Below the pieces are notes generated by a model, which saw nothing but the letters and a program-made list of their open reading frames with translations, made no database searches and was not told the origin of the DNA. From Desulfobacula sp. (GTDB taxonomy: Bacteria; Desulfobacterota; Desulfobacteria; Desulfobacterales; Desulfobacteraceae), in contig JAMPXP010000003.1 of the NCBI GenBank assembly GCA_023701135.1, forward strand, positions 186,001 to 250,000: a stretch of DNA of 64,000 bases. Direction: 5' to 3'. This document shows, piece after piece, positions 15,741-25,145 of this stretch. The position numbers were made by a program, and so were the translations under genes. Positions within the stretch are counted from its first letter, which is position 1; each line of letters begins with the position of its first letter.

Positions 15741-18539
15741 TTACAATATTTTTTTTAAGGCAGCGGCACACCGCCCGCAGGCGGTTGCATGCTCGGGATC
15801 ATTGCCGATGGTGGTATCGAACCGCCAGCAGCGGTCACATTTTTGGCCTTCGGCTTTACCGACCTTGATGACCAGGCCCTGGATTTCTTTTCCTTGATAT
15901 GCCGTCTCATCTTCCAGGGCATCCACAAGCCGGGCAGTGGATACAATAAAGATATCATTCAGGTTTTCGGTCAGATTCTCTATCTGGGTTTTCAACTCCG
16001 TATCCGGCAGCTTGATATCCAGGGCCGCATCCAGGGAGTGGCCGATGCGTTTGTCGATCCTGGCCTCTTCAAGGGCCTTGGTCACTTCCCCCCTCAGCAC
16101 CAGGATCTTGTCCCATTTGTCCGAAAGGGCCTGGTCTTCCCAGTCTTCGTGGGGTTCCACCATGGGTTCAAGATGGATGCTCTCATTGTGGGCCGGACCC
16201 TTGGGCATATGCTGGTAAATTTCATCCGCCGTAAAGGGCAGGATGGGCGCCATGATTTTGACCAGGGCATCCAGAATGATGAACATGGCTGTCTGGGCAT
16301 CCCGCCTTAAGGGGTCTGCCGGGGGCGAGGTATACAGCCGGTCCTTGATGATGTCCAGATAAAAAGCCGACAGGTCAATAACGCAGAAATTATGCAGGGT
16401 ATGGTAAATGGTGTGGAATTCATATCTGTCATAGGAGGTCCGGGCCCGTTTGACCACCTGGCTGAGCCGGTGAAGGATGAACCGGTCCAGTTCAGACATC
16501 CCTTTGACCGGTCTCAAGTCCTTTGTGACATCAAAATCCGAAAAATTGCCCAGAATGAACCGGCAGGTATTGCGGATTCGGCGATAGGCATCGGACAATT
16601 GCCGCATGATATTATTGGAAATGCTGACATCTCCCCGGTAATCCGCCGAAGTGGCCCAGAGCCGGAGGACATCGGCCCCGTATTGTTTGATCACTGTATC
16701 CGGAGCCACCACATTGCCGACGGACTTGGACATTTTCCGCCCGTTTTCATCCACCACAAAGCCATGGGTGAGAACGGCTTTATAGGGGGCTTTCCCGGTC
16801 CGGCCCACACTGGTCAAAAGGGAGGAATGGAACCATCCCCGATGCTGGTCGCTTCCTTCCAGATACATATCGGCCGGACGGGCCAGCCCTTCCCTTTCTT
16901 CAAGAACGGCCGCATGGCTCACCCCGGAATCAAACCAGACATCCAGGATATTATGGTCTTTTGTAAATTCGGTAGAACCGCATTTGGCGCATGTTGCACC
17001 CGCAGGCATCAGGTCCTTGGCCTCTTTTTCAAACCAGATGTCCGAGGAGTGTTCACGGAACAGGGCATGGATTTTATCCACAGACTCCCGCGTGACATAA
17101 ATTTCCGCGCAGGATTTGCAATAAAAGACCGGAATGGGAACCCCCCAGGACCTCTGCCTTGAAAGACACCAGTCCGGCCGGTTTTCAATCATGGAATAAA
17201 TCCGTTCACGGCCCCAGGAGGGAATCCAGGCCACATGGTTGATTTCTTCAAGGCTTTTCTGCCGAAGGCCCTTGTTATCCATGGAGATGAACCACTGGGG
17301 CGTGGCCCTGTAAATGACCGGATTTTTGCATCGCCAGCAGTGGGGATAGGAATGGGACAGATTGTCATTTTTCAGCAAAAGGTTAAGGCTTGAGAGCTTT
17401 TCATTGATGGTTTTATTGGCCTTGAAGATGAATTCTCCGCCAAAAAATTCCACATCTTTTGAAAAGGTTCCGTTGTCTTCAACCGGGGAATAGCATTCAA
17501 GACCGTATTTTTCGCCCACCATATGGTCGTCGGCCCCGTGGCCCGGTGCGGTATGAACACAGCCGGTGCCGGCTTCTAGGGTCACATGGTTTCCCAGGAT
17601 GACCAGGGAATCCCGGTCATAGAGGGGGTGCTTGCATTTTTTATGTTCCAAATCCCGGGCGGCCAGATCCCCCATAAGGGTATAGTCTTCCATGCCAAAT
17701 GTTTTCATTGCCTTTTCGACAAGATCTTTGGCCATGATGAGAATGCCCTGGTCCCTGGTCTTTACGGCCGCATAGGTAAAATCAGGGTGAAGACAGACCC
17801 CGAGGTTGGCGGGAAGGGTCCAGGGGGTTGTGGTCCAGATGACAATAAAAACATCCCCCTTCAGCCCCGGAAGAAGTCCGGAGAGATCGTCTTTGACCGG
17901 AAATTTCACAAAAATGGAGGGAGAGGTGTGATCATGATATTCTATCTCGGCTTCGGCCAGGGCGGTTTGACAATTGAAACACCAGTAAATGGGTTTTTTG
18001 CCCAGGAACATATCCCCTGAAAGGGCAAATTCACCGCATTCCTTTGCAATCCTGGCTTCATAGGGATAATTCATGGTCAGGTAAGGGTTTTCCCATTCCC
18101 CCAGGACGCCGAACCGCTTGAATTCCTCTCTCTGGATATCCACGAATTTTGCGGCATAGGCCCGGCATTCCCTTCTGATCTGAACATCGGTCATTTGTTT
18201 TTTCTTTTCACCCAGACTTTTGTCCACATTGTGTTCAATGGGAAGCCCGTGGCAGTCCCAACCCGGAACATAGGGCGCATCAAATCCGGCCATCTGCCTT
18301 GATCTGACAATAATATCCTTTAAAATTTTATTAATGGCGTGGCCCATGTGCAAATGCCCGTTTGCATAGGGAGGGCCGTCATGGAGGATAAAAAGTTCTC
18401 TGCCCTTGGATTGTTCTCTGAGCTTCTGATAGATTTTCTTGTCATCCCATTCTTTTAACTGAAGGGGTTCGCGCTGGGGCAGATTGGCCTTCATGGCAAA
18501 TTCCGTAGAAGGCAGGTTCAAGGTATTCTTATAATCCAT
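15741..18539 (-). CDS. ileS: Isoleucyl-tRNA synthetase
   Basis: A 932-residue class I synthetase. The HIGH-type motif is HMGH in [16 protein letters not shown], the KMSKS loop occurs in [12 protein letters not shown], the editing CP1 domain includes [13 protein letters not shown], and the C-terminal zinc site is CDRCWRF with CGRC near the end. Length is normal for the bacterial type. The 104 bases upstream are too short for a T-box leader. It heads the ileS-lspA-lgt-holA-pyk run. Confidence 0.97.
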   Translation of the reverse strand: MDYKNTLNLPSTEFAMKANLPQREPLQLKEWDDKKIYQKLREQSKGRELFILHDGPPYANGHLHMGHAINKILKDIIVRSRQMAGFDAPYVPGWDCHGLPIEHNVDKSLGEKKKQMTDVQIRRECRAYAAKFVDIQREEFKRFGVLGEWENPYLTMNYPYEARIAKECGEFALSGDMFLGKKPIYWCFNCQTALAEAEIEYHDHTSPSIFVKFPVKDDLSGLLPGLKGDVFIVIWTTTPWTLPANLGVCLHPDFTYAAVKTRDQGILIMAKDLVEKAMKTFGMEDYTLMGDLAARDLEHKKCKHPLYDRDSLVILGNHVTLEAGTGCVHTAPGHGADDHMVGEKYGLECYSPVEDNGTFSKDVEFFGGEFIFKANKTINEKLSSLNLLLKNDNLSHSYPHCWRCKNPVIYRATPQWFISMDNKGLRQKSLEEINHVAWIPSWGRERIYSMIENRPDWCLSRQRSWGVPIPVFYCKSCAEIYVTRESVDKIHALFREHSSDIWFEKEAKDLMPAGATCAKCGSTEFTKDHNILDVWFDSGVSHAAVLEEREGLARPADMYLEGSDQHRGWFHSSLLTSVGRTGKAPYKAVLTHGFVVDENGRKMSKSVGNVVAPDTVIKQYGADVLRLWATSADYRGDVSISNNIMRQLSDAYRRIRNTCRFILGNFSDFDVTKDLRPVKGMSELDRFILHRLSQVVKRARTSYDRYEFHTIYHTLHNFCVIDLSAFYLDIIKDRLYTSPPADPLRRDAQTAMFIILDALVKIMAPILPFTADEIYQHMPKGPAHNESIHLEPMVEPHEDWEDQALSDKWDKILVLRGEVTKALEEARIDKRIGHSLDAALDIKLPDTELKTQIENLTENLNDIFIVSTARLVDALEDETAYQGKEIQGLVIKVGKAEGQKCDRCWRFDTTIGNDPEHATACGRCAAALKKIL

Positions 18540-18614
18540 TAGTCCTCCGGTGTTGGGATCGGTTGGGTTTCAATAGTTAAGCTTTTCTTTGTATGGTTAA
18601 AGCAGGGAAAAGTC

Positions 18615-18634
18615 AAGAATTAACCTTGATTCTT
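18615..18634 (-). terminator. Weak hairpin after rsmG
   Basis: Arms AAGAAT and ATTCTT lie in the gap between rsmG and ileS; on the minus strand they are followed by GACTTTTCCC. The stem is short and AT-rich, so termination here is only possible. Confidence 0.25.
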
Positions 18635-18643
18635 AGGGCGTTA

Positions 18644-19318
18644 TCAGTATCCTTGTTTTGCTGAGAGCCTTATCACATAGCGGTCTGCTTTTTCAAAGGG
18701 CAGCCGGTACTGATGGGTTTTACATTGGAACCGCCTTTCCAGGTCTGGGGTTATTTCCATATCCAGGTGTTTGCCTTTCATGGCATAAATCCGTCCCCCC
18801 GGATGCAATAAGGGAAGGGACAGATCCACAAATCGCCCAAGATCAGTAAAGGCTCTTGAAATCACCGCATCAAACCGCTCGAAAAAGGATGGGTCTGAAT
18901 TCAGGGTTTCAACCCTGGCATGGACGGCTTCTATATTTTCAAGTTTCAGCCTGCGGATGACATGCTTGAGAAAATTGATTTTTTTTTGGGAGGCGTCAAT
19001 GAGAAAAAGGTTTAATTCGGGCTTCATGATCTTCAGGGGGATGCCGGGAAATCCACCGCCGGACCCGATATCGGCCAAGGAAGTTTCGTTATCCAGAAAT
19101 GAGGCAACGGCAATGGAATCAAAAAAATGTTTTTCTGCCACCTCAAGGGGTTCTTTTATGGCCGTAAGGTTCATTTTTTGGTTCCAGGTCAACAGCTCTT
19201 CTGCATGCCCTGCCATCCGGTCCATTTGGAGGTCTGAAAGTCTGATCTCATTGGTTTTCAAGGATTTTTCAAGGTGATGTCTGAATTTTTGAATGAATTG
19301 TTCCGGCAGGAGAGTCAA
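18644..19318 (-). CDS. rsmG: 16S rRNA (guanine-N7)-methyltransferase
   Basis: A 224-residue RsmG/GidB, which methylates G527 of 16S rRNA using SAM. Motifs are LLTWNQKMNLTAI, the SAM site LADIGSGGGFPGIPL, and the FDAVISRAF segment. The start is assigned to TTG 19318, as no ATG occurs until residue 33; no clear ribosome-binding site supports it, so the first residues are uncertain. Unlike many genomes, no gidA or parAB genes are adjacent. Confidence 0.93.
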   Translation of the reverse strand: MTLLPEQFIQKFRHHLEKSLKTNEIRLSDLQMDRMAGHAEELLTWNQKMNLTAIKEPLEVAEKHFFDSIAVASFLDNETSLADIGSGGGFPGIPLKIMKPELNLFLIDASQKKINFLKHVIRRLKLENIEAVHARVETLNSDPSFFERFDAVISRAFTDLGRFVDLSLPLLHPGGRIYAMKGKHLDMEITPDLERRFQCKTHQYRLPFEKADRYVIRLSAKQGY

Positions 19319-19365
19319 AATAAACCGTCTTATATTTCTCTAATATTATTTTAATGAGTTATTTC

Positions 19366-19392
19366 TTGACAAATTAAAGGGTTAAATATAAT
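19366..19392 (+). promoter_or_regulatory. Probable sigma70 promoter for fusA
   Basis: TTGACA at 19366-19371 and TATAAT at 19387-19392 are separated by 15 bases; TAATAT at 19389 gives a 17-base spacing instead. It predicts a leader of about 145 bases before fusA. The divergent rsmG start is 48 bases away. Confidence 0.55.
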
Positions 19393-19475
19393 ATATCGCC
19401 TTTCATAAGTTAAGTTTGGCTTCGGACTCACACTAACAAAATCGTCATAATTTGGCAATATTAAAATACGACAAA

Positions 19476-19514
19476 GCCTTTGAAACGATTGCATTTAGAG
19501 ATGGTGTCAAAGGC
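19476..19514 (+). promoter_or_regulatory. Leader hairpin upstream of fusA
   Basis: Arms GCCTTTGA (19476-19483) and TCAAAGGC (19507-19514) can pair across a 23-base loop in the predicted fusA leader, about 17 bases before the ribosome-binding site AAGGA. It has no U-run, so it is not a terminator. A role in translational control or mRNA stability is possible. Confidence 0.35.
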
Positions 19515-19544
19515 GGATGATCTTTTTATTTAAGGATGTTTACA

Positions 19545-21626
19545 ATGATCAGAGATTTAAAAAGAGTTAGAAACATTGGAATCAGTGCCCATATCGATTC
19601 CGGTAAAACCACCCTGACGGAAAGAATTCTTTTTTACACGGCCAGAATCCATAAGATCAATGAAGTCCGGGGCAAGGACGGGGTCGGCGCCACCATGGAT
19701 TCCATGGAACTGGAAAGAGAAAGGGGCATCACCATTGCCTCGGCCGCCACCTATTGTGAATGGGACAAGCATAATATCAATATCATCGACACCCCGGGCC
19801 ATGTTGATTTTACCGTTGAGGTCGAACGCTCCTTAAGGGTTTTGGATGGGGTCATTCTGGTGCTTTGCTCTGTGTCCGGGGTCCAGTCCCAGTCCATTAC
19901 CGTTGACCAGCAGATGAAGCGGTATCAGGTCCCCTGTATCGCCTTTGTCAATAAATGCGACCGGTCCGGCGCCAATCCCGCCAAGGTCTGCGCCCAGCTT
20001 CGGGACAAATTGGGTCATAATTCCGTTCTTATGCAGCTTCCCATAGGACTTGAAGACCGGCATGAGGGCATTATTGATCTGGTTACCATGAAAGCCATGT
20101 ATTTTGAAGGTGAGAATGGTGAGCGGCCAGTGGTCAAAGACATCCCGGACCCTATGAAGGATGAGGCAAAGGCTGCCCGTGAAAAAATGATTGATGCGGT
20201 TTCTCTTTTTTCCGAAGCCCTCACCGACGCCATCCTTGAAGAAAAGGAAATCACAACGGATCTCGTCATGGAAGCGGTCCGGACCGGAACCATTTCCCGT
20301 CAGATGACACCGGTGTTTCTGGGTTCTGCTTATAAAAACAAAGCAGTACAACCCCTTCTGGATGCTGTAGTCAGCTATCTGCCCTCTCCCCTGGATATTG
20401 AAAATCAGGCCATTGACATGGATAACAATGAAGAAGCCGTTATTCTGGAAAGCAGCTTTGACAAGCCCACCGTGGCTCTTGCATTCAAACTGGAAGACGG
20501 TCAGTACGGCCAGTTGACCTATATCCGGGTCTATCAGGGATGCATTAATAAGGGTGACACCCTCGTCAATTCCAGGGATGGAAGAAAATTTAAGGCCGGA
20601 CGGCTGATCCGGATGCATTCCAACCAGATGGAAGATGTTGAAGCTGTTCCGGCCGGTCATATCGGCGCCATGTTCGGCATCGAATGCGCCTCGGGCGATA
20701 CCTTTGTTTCCCCTCAGATCAATTATACCCTCCTTTCCATGCATATCATGGAGCCGGTGATTTCCCTTTCCATTGTGCCAAAGGACAATAAGGCCCAGAT
20801 TAATATGTCCAAGGCCCTGAACCGGTTTACCAAGGAAGATCCGACCTTTAAGACCTATGTGGACCATGAAACCGGAGATACCATTATCCAGGGCATGGGC
20901 GAACTTCACCTGGAAGTCTATGTGGAAAGAATGAAGCGGGAATACGGGGCCGAGGTGGTCACAGGTCAGCCCAGGGTGGCTTATCGGGAAACCATTACCC
21001 AGAAAGCCCTGTTTAATTATACCCATAAAAAACAGACCGGTGGCGCAGGACAATATGGCCGTGTTTCCGGCTTTATCGAGCCCTGTGATGAAGATTTCCT
21101 GTTTGTGAACAAGGTCACCGGTGGCCGGATCCCCACCAACTATATTCCGGCCTGTGAGCACGGATTTAAGGCCTGCATGGAAAAAGGCCCGAAACTTGAA
21201 TTTCCGGTCACAGGCATCAAGGTTACCTTGGAAGACGGGGCCTATCATGCAGTGGACTCTTCGGACATGGCCTTCAAGGCTGCTGCCAGGGGGGGATTCC
21301 TGGAAGCCTATGCCAAGGCCAAGCCCGTCATCAAGGAACCCATCATGAAAGTGGTTATTGAAACCCCCAATGAATTCCAGGGCTCCTGCATGGGGCTGAT
21401 CAATCAGAGAAGGGGGATCATTCAGGGATCCCAGGAAGAAGGGGTCATGTCGGTGGTTGAATCCCAGGTGCCCTTGTCCGAAATGTTCGGTTTTTCAACC
21501 ATTCTCCGGTCGGCCACCCAGGGAAAGGCCCAGTTTACCATGGAATTTTCAGCCTATAAACAGGTTCCGCAATCCGTGGCAGAAGAGATTGTCAAAAAAA
21601 AGCTGGAAGAAAAATCTAAAAAATAA
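19545..21626 (+). CDS. fusA: Translation elongation factor G (spd-type)
   Basis: A 693-residue GTPase that drives tRNA-mRNA translocation. The G1 loop is AHIDSGKT (15-22), switch I contains [17 protein letters not shown], and G3 and G4 are DTPGH and NKCD. The insertion [14 protein letters not shown] and Ser in place of Ala in the P-loop match the EF-G lineage shared by spirochaetes, planctomycetes and deltaproteobacteria (spdEFG1), from memory of that family. ATG 19545 has AAGGA eight bases before it; ATG 19536 lies too close to it. It stands alone, outside a rpsL-rpsG-tuf operon. Confidence 0.93.
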   Translation: MIRDLKRVRNIGISAHIDSGKTTLTERILFYTARIHKINEVRGKDGVGATMDSMELERERGITIASAATYCEWDKHNINIIDTPGHVDFTVEVERSLRVLDGVILVLCSVSGVQSQSITVDQQMKRYQVPCIAFVNKCDRSGANPAKVCAQLRDKLGHNSVLMQLPIGLEDRHEGIIDLVTMKAMYFEGENGERPVVKDIPDPMKDEAKAAREKMIDAVSLFSEALTDAILEEKEITTDLVMEAVRTGTISRQMTPVFLGSAYKNKAVQPLLDAVVSYLPSPLDIENQAIDMDNNEEAVILESSFDKPTVALAFKLEDGQYGQLTYIRVYQGCINKGDTLVNSRDGRKFKAGRLIRMHSNQMEDVEAVPAGHIGAMFGIECASGDTFVSPQINYTLLSMHIMEPVISLSIVPKDNKAQINMSKALNRFTKEDPTFKTYVDHETGDTIIQGMGELHLEVYVERMKREYGAEVVTGQPRVAYRETITQKALFNYTHKKQTGGAGQYGRVSGFIEPCDEDFLFVNKVTGGRIPTNYIPACEHGFKACMEKGPKLEFPVTGIKVTLEDGAYHAVDSSDMAFKAAARGGFLEAYAKAKPVIKEPIMKVVIETPNEFQGSCMGLINQRRGIIQGSQEEGVMSVVESQVPLSEMFGFSTILRSATQGKAQFTMEFSAYKQVPQSVAEEIVKKKLEEKSKK

Positions 21627-21648
21627 AAATATATTGGGAGATAGGACC

Positions 21649-22344
21649 ATGTTAAAAAAAGATCTCATTCTTAAAAGCCCGGTTTCAAGAACCATCGGCA
21701 TTGAAAATATTAAGGACGGCCGGTTTGGAGCCGTCATTTCCCGGGCCGGTGTCGGAAAGACCAGTTTTTTGGTTCAGATTGCCCTTACCCAGCTCCTGAT
21801 GAATGAAAAGGTGCTCCACGTCAGCCTGGTTGAGCCCATTGAAAAAATCAACCTCAGGTATAATGACGGGTATACCAATCTCATTGACAGTATCGGATAT
21901 GTGGATCCCCAGAAAGCATTGAGGCTCTGGGAAGATATTTATCCGAACAAGGTGGGTATCAGCTATAATGAATCCACCTTTGATACGGAAAAGATCAAGG
22001 ATTATCTGAAAAGCTTTAAAAAGGCTGACCTTGCAATGCCCTCCATCATCATCATGGATGGTCTGAATTTTGATAAGGATGTTTCAGGGTCCCTTGAAAA
22101 ACTGGATCAGTTGAGCCGGGAATTTTCCGTATTTATCTGGTTTTCCATCAAAAGCCACAGGGAAGAAAAACTCTGCGATGACGGATATCCCATCCAGCTT
22201 GAAACCTATAAAGATAAATTTGATAAAGCCGTTTTTCTGAACCCTGTCGAAGATAAGATAGAGGCAGTTATTCTAAAGGACGGCGCCCGAACCGATAAGG
22301 CTTTCAGGCTTGACTCAGCCACCATGATGGCCATAGAAGAATAG
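21649..22344 (+). CDS. RecA-fold P-loop ATPase of unknown role
   Basis: A 231-residue protein with a Walker A loop at 31-38 (SRAGVGKT, first Gly replaced by Ser) followed by SFLVQIALTQLL, and a Walker B-like strand SIIIMDGLNF near residue 127. The overall order resembles RecA/DnaB/RadA-type ATPases, but no DNA-binding loops or partner domain are visible. GGGAG lies about 12 bases before ATG. It begins 22 bases after fusA with no terminator between, so it is likely co-transcribed. I do not recognise the family by name. Confidence 0.7.
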   Translation: MLKKDLILKSPVSRTIGIENIKDGRFGAVISRAGVGKTSFLVQIALTQLLMNEKVLHVSLVEPIEKINLRYNDGYTNLIDSIGYVDPQKALRLWEDIYPNKVGISYNESTFDTEKIKDYLKSFKKADLAMPSIIIMDGLNFDKDVSGSLEKLDQLSREFSVFIWFSIKSHREEKLCDDGYPIQLETYKDKFDKAVFLNPVEDKIEAVILKDGARTDKAFRLDSATMMAIEE

Positions 22345-22361
22345 CCGCTACAACATCAATG

Positions 22362-22401
22362 CTCAGGACACCGCAAATCATTTCGCTCACGGTGTCCTGA
22401 G
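22362..22401. terminator. Strong hairpin between convergent genes
   Basis: Perfect 12-base arms, CTCAGGACACCG and CGGTGTCCTGAG, enclose a 16-base loop. It fills the 61-base gap between the fusA-linked ATPase and the convergent acyltransferase fusion, and its symmetry suits bidirectional termination. Neither side has a long U-run. Confidence 0.6.
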
Positions 22402-22405
22402 AAGA

Positions 22406-24568
22406 TCATACCCATTGCCGGATAAAATTTTCAATGGCGTTGTAAACCCGGCTAACCCCCTCTCCTATTAAAATTCCATGCCTGCTATAATCAAAAATAT
22501 AACATTCCTTGGTTTCTGATCCGAGGTCTTCAAATAATTTCAGGGTCCCCCTGGGATTAACCACCGGGTCTTTTCTGGATTGAACCACCAGGGCCGGTTT
22601 TTGAATGGTTTTTAATTTGGGTTCAAGAGATTCCATGAGCTTTTCCAGTTGATGGATCCCTGCAATGGGGTTTTGGAAATAATTGATATGGGGATTTTCA
22701 GGGCTGTTTTCAATAAATTCCTTGGTCATGGACGGCAGGTGGATTTTTTTAATCATGGTATTCCATGAATTGACGGTAGAAACAAAATATGAGCCCAGAT
22801 CCTGAAGCTTCATGGGGGGGGCCACGGCAAAAACAGCAGCCATGGCATCCACCCGGGTGCACAGATCCAGAGCAAGTCCCGCCCCTGTTGAAAACCCGCC
22901 GACTATGAGTTTTTCACAGGAATGCCTCAATATTACAAAGGCTTCTTCAACAGATTCAATCCATTGTTCAAATTTTGTTCCGGCAAGGTCTTGGGGAGAA
23001 GTGCCGTGGCCTTTCAGCCTTGGGGCATAAACAGTAAATCCGTTTTGGTGGAGGTACTGTGCGAAGGCCTTCATCTCTTCCGGGGCCGCCATATACCCAT
23101 GGATCAGCAGGATGCCGGGAGCCTCTTGTTCCTGTTTTAGGAAAATAGGGGAACCGATGTCTTTGTCCTTTGACACTCCTTTTGTATAATATTTGCGGTA
23201 ATCCTCTGAAAATTCGGCTTCAATTTTCGCAAGAAGATGGTCTTTGACCAAAGATATGATTTCCATCCGTGTCTTTTGAGCCATTTTTTTCAAGGCTTCC
23301 TCGACAGCCTTAAGGGGCTCGACTTCATTGGCCATGACCAGAATAGGGTTGTCGATCCGAATGGTGTGAAAATCGGAAGGAGTTATAAATTTTTTCTGGT
23401 CTTTGAAAATTTTATTGTCTTTTATCTGTATGACTCCTGTTTTTTCCGCCAGGGCAAAAAAATCCTTAAACCGGTTAAACCGGTCATCGGTAAGCAGGTG
23501 AATCTGGTTTAAAGCCAGGTTATCCGATAAAAAGCAGATTTTCCCGGAGGTCAGAAAAGCAATGGCCGCATATACCTTGCATTTGAATTCATAGATCTCA
23601 ATCCCGTCTCTGCGATAGGGGAAATGCTTGAGGATGCAGGAAAGAATATGATCATAATTGATGCAGGTCATGGCATATACCGAGGTCATATATTGCTCCA
23701 TGATCTGACCGGACAATTCCCTTGAGATCTGTTTGGAGCTGATGTCCTCGTCAAACCGGATCTTGCGTTTAACCGTGAGCATGCTTTCATAATAGGGGTT
23801 GCTCAGATAACCTTTCATCCTGATGGGTTCCCCGAAACGAAGGGTGATGTCCACATCTGAAAACAGCATATTGCCTTCGGTCATCAGTTCATCCATCACC
23901 CTTTTGGAGGGTTCTTTCATCACGATCCGGGCCATCCGGCTCAGGATATTTTCCCTGGGATTTGCGGGATAATAGGTAATATTGACCGGAACAATGGCGG
24001 TTTCCTTTGAAAGGACAGGGTCAATATCCCGGATTTCAAATAATTTGACAAGCCTTTCAAATTCAGGCTCTCCCATGGTTTTCAATCTTCTTAACCGTTC
24101 ACGGAAAAACTCGCACCGCAAAGCGTGGATGGCGGCGCCGGTACGGGGCCGTTTTGCCTCTCCCTCTTCTGTCAGCCTGAACTGATCCTGTTTCACCAGT
24201 TTTTTATTTTTGACCATCATGCCTTCGGGAAAAATGATCCAATGGGCATCCTGGGACAGGAGGGTTTTTAAAATCAGCTCATCCCGGTGGGGGGCCTTTG
24301 TGGAAACCCCTCCAAGGTTGTCTATCAATCCCTTCAGCATGGGGATATCAAACAATTCCGCCGTTGCCAGGGAAAAAACCTTTTTGTGGGTGAGGTTATG
24401 AATATGGTAAGGCAGGAAAATGGTTTCGATCCTTGTGAAATGATTGGCGGTAAATATGATGGAACCATCTGGAATATTTTCTTTTCCAAAGATTTTGATC
24501 CGGGCCTTTGAAAACCCTGAAAAGGTTTTCATGGTATAACCGGATAATTCAAATACAAATTTGTTCAT
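22406..24568 (-). CDS. PlsC-like acyltransferase fused to alpha/beta hydrolase
   Basis: A 720-residue two-enzyme protein. Residues about 25-255 are a lysophosphatidate-acyltransferase-like domain with NHFTRIE (His43 and Glu48, an HX4E form of the usual HX4D) and FPEG at 113-116. Residues about 270-480 form a helical linker. Residues 485-720 are an alpha/beta hydrolase with GFSTG nucleophile Ser570, Asp677 and His707 as a probable triad. The two activities together suggest acyl removal and re-addition on a lipid. There is no signal peptide. AAAGG stands nine bases before ATG. Substrates are unknown. Confidence 0.85.
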   Translation of the reverse strand: MNKFVFELSGYTMKTFSGFSKARIKIFGKENIPDGSIIFTANHFTRIETIFLPYHIHNLTHKKVFSLATAELFDIPMLKGLIDNLGGVSTKAPHRDELILKTLLSQDAHWIIFPEGMMVKNKKLVKQDQFRLTEEGEAKRPRTGAAIHALRCEFFRERLRRLKTMGEPEFERLVKLFEIRDIDPVLSKETAIVPVNITYYPANPRENILSRMARIVMKEPSKRVMDELMTEGNMLFSDVDITLRFGEPIRMKGYLSNPYYESMLTVKRKIRFDEDISSKQISRELSGQIMEQYMTSVYAMTCINYDHILSCILKHFPYRRDGIEIYEFKCKVYAAIAFLTSGKICFLSDNLALNQIHLLTDDRFNRFKDFFALAEKTGVIQIKDNKIFKDQKKFITPSDFHTIRIDNPILVMANEVEPLKAVEEALKKMAQKTRMEIISLVKDHLLAKIEAEFSEDYRKYYTKGVSKDKDIGSPIFLKQEQEAPGILLIHGYMAAPEEMKAFAQYLHQNGFTVYAPRLKGHGTSPQDLAGTKFEQWIESVEEAFVILRHSCEKLIVGGFSTGAGLALDLCTRVDAMAAVFAVAPPMKLQDLGSYFVSTVNSWNTMIKKIHLPSMTKEFIENSPENPHINYFQNPIAGIHQLEKLMESLEPKLKTIQKPALVVQSRKDPVVNPRGTLKLFEDLGSETKECYIFDYSRHGILIGEGVSRVYNAIENFIRQWV

Positions 24569-24589
24569 GGACTTGCCTTTAAAACAGGA

Positions 24590-24618
24590 TTGTTAATCAA
24601 TCGAACTTAATGTATAAC
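24590..24618 (+). promoter_or_regulatory. Candidate promoter for the NIL-ferredoxin/mnmA operon
   Basis: TTGTTA at 24590-24595 and TATAAC at 24613-24618 are separated by 17 bases, upstream of the NIL-ferredoxin start. The leader would be about 90 bases. The region also serves the divergent acyltransferase fusion. Confidence 0.4.
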
Positions 24619-24713
24619 AAAATTATGCTGTAATACGGATTGATCTTGCAAAGAATAAACCTTAATGTCAATTCTTTGTTAAAGAAATTCTGATCTAAAA
24701 CCGGAGGTTTGGC

Positions 24714-25145
24714 GTGTATTCAAAAATTGTTATACTCACTTTTCCAAGAGAGGTTGCACAGAAAGCACTGGTCTGTCAATTGACCCGGAAATATGACCTT
24801 TTGTTTAATATCCTGAGTGCCAAAATATCCAATAAAAAAGAAGGATATATGGTTCTGGAAATATCCTCTGTTTCAAGGGCGGCTTTTAATAAGGGGGTCA
24901 ATTTTTTAAAGGAACAGGGCGTTTCCGTCTCAAGCCCGGAACACCGGATCTATAAAGATGAAGAGATCTGTACCCATTGCGGCGCCTGTACGGCGGTCTG
25001 CCCCACCGAAGCCCTGTATATCAAGCGGCCCCAGATGGAGGTCATTTTCGATCAGGAAAAATGCAGTGTGTGCGAGCTTTGTGTGGTGACCTGTCCGACC
25101 CGAGCCATGGGCCTTTTTTCAGCAGAAACCCAAGATGTTGCCTGA
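24714..25145 (+). CDS. NIL-domain ferredoxin
   Basis: A 143-residue protein with an N-terminal NIL domain (about 1-75) followed by two [4Fe-4S] motifs: Cys86-89-92-96 and Cys117-120-123-127. GTG start with GGAGG seven bases upstream. NIL-ferredoxins are known in methanogens and sulfate reducers, where one type takes part in homocysteine formation with a DUF39 partner; no DUF39 gene is nearby. Here the stop overlaps the mnmA start by one base, so the protein may supply electrons or sulfur for tRNA thiolation. That role is inference. Confidence 0.9.
   Translation: MYSKIVILTFPREVAQKALVCQLTRKYDLLFNILSAKISNKKEGYMVLEISSVSRAAFNKGVNFLKEQGVSVSSPEHRIYKDEEICTHCGACTAVCPTEALYIKRPQMEVIFDQEKCSVCELCVVTCPTRAMGLFSAETQDVA

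Noticed and set aside
18540-18643. T-box leader upstream of ileS
   Set aside because: Only 104 bases and no T-box-like core or terminator/antiterminator pair.
19833-21248. 471-codon antisense ORF opposite fusA
   Set aside because: Shadow of a conserved GTPase gene; no start signal and no recognisable fold.
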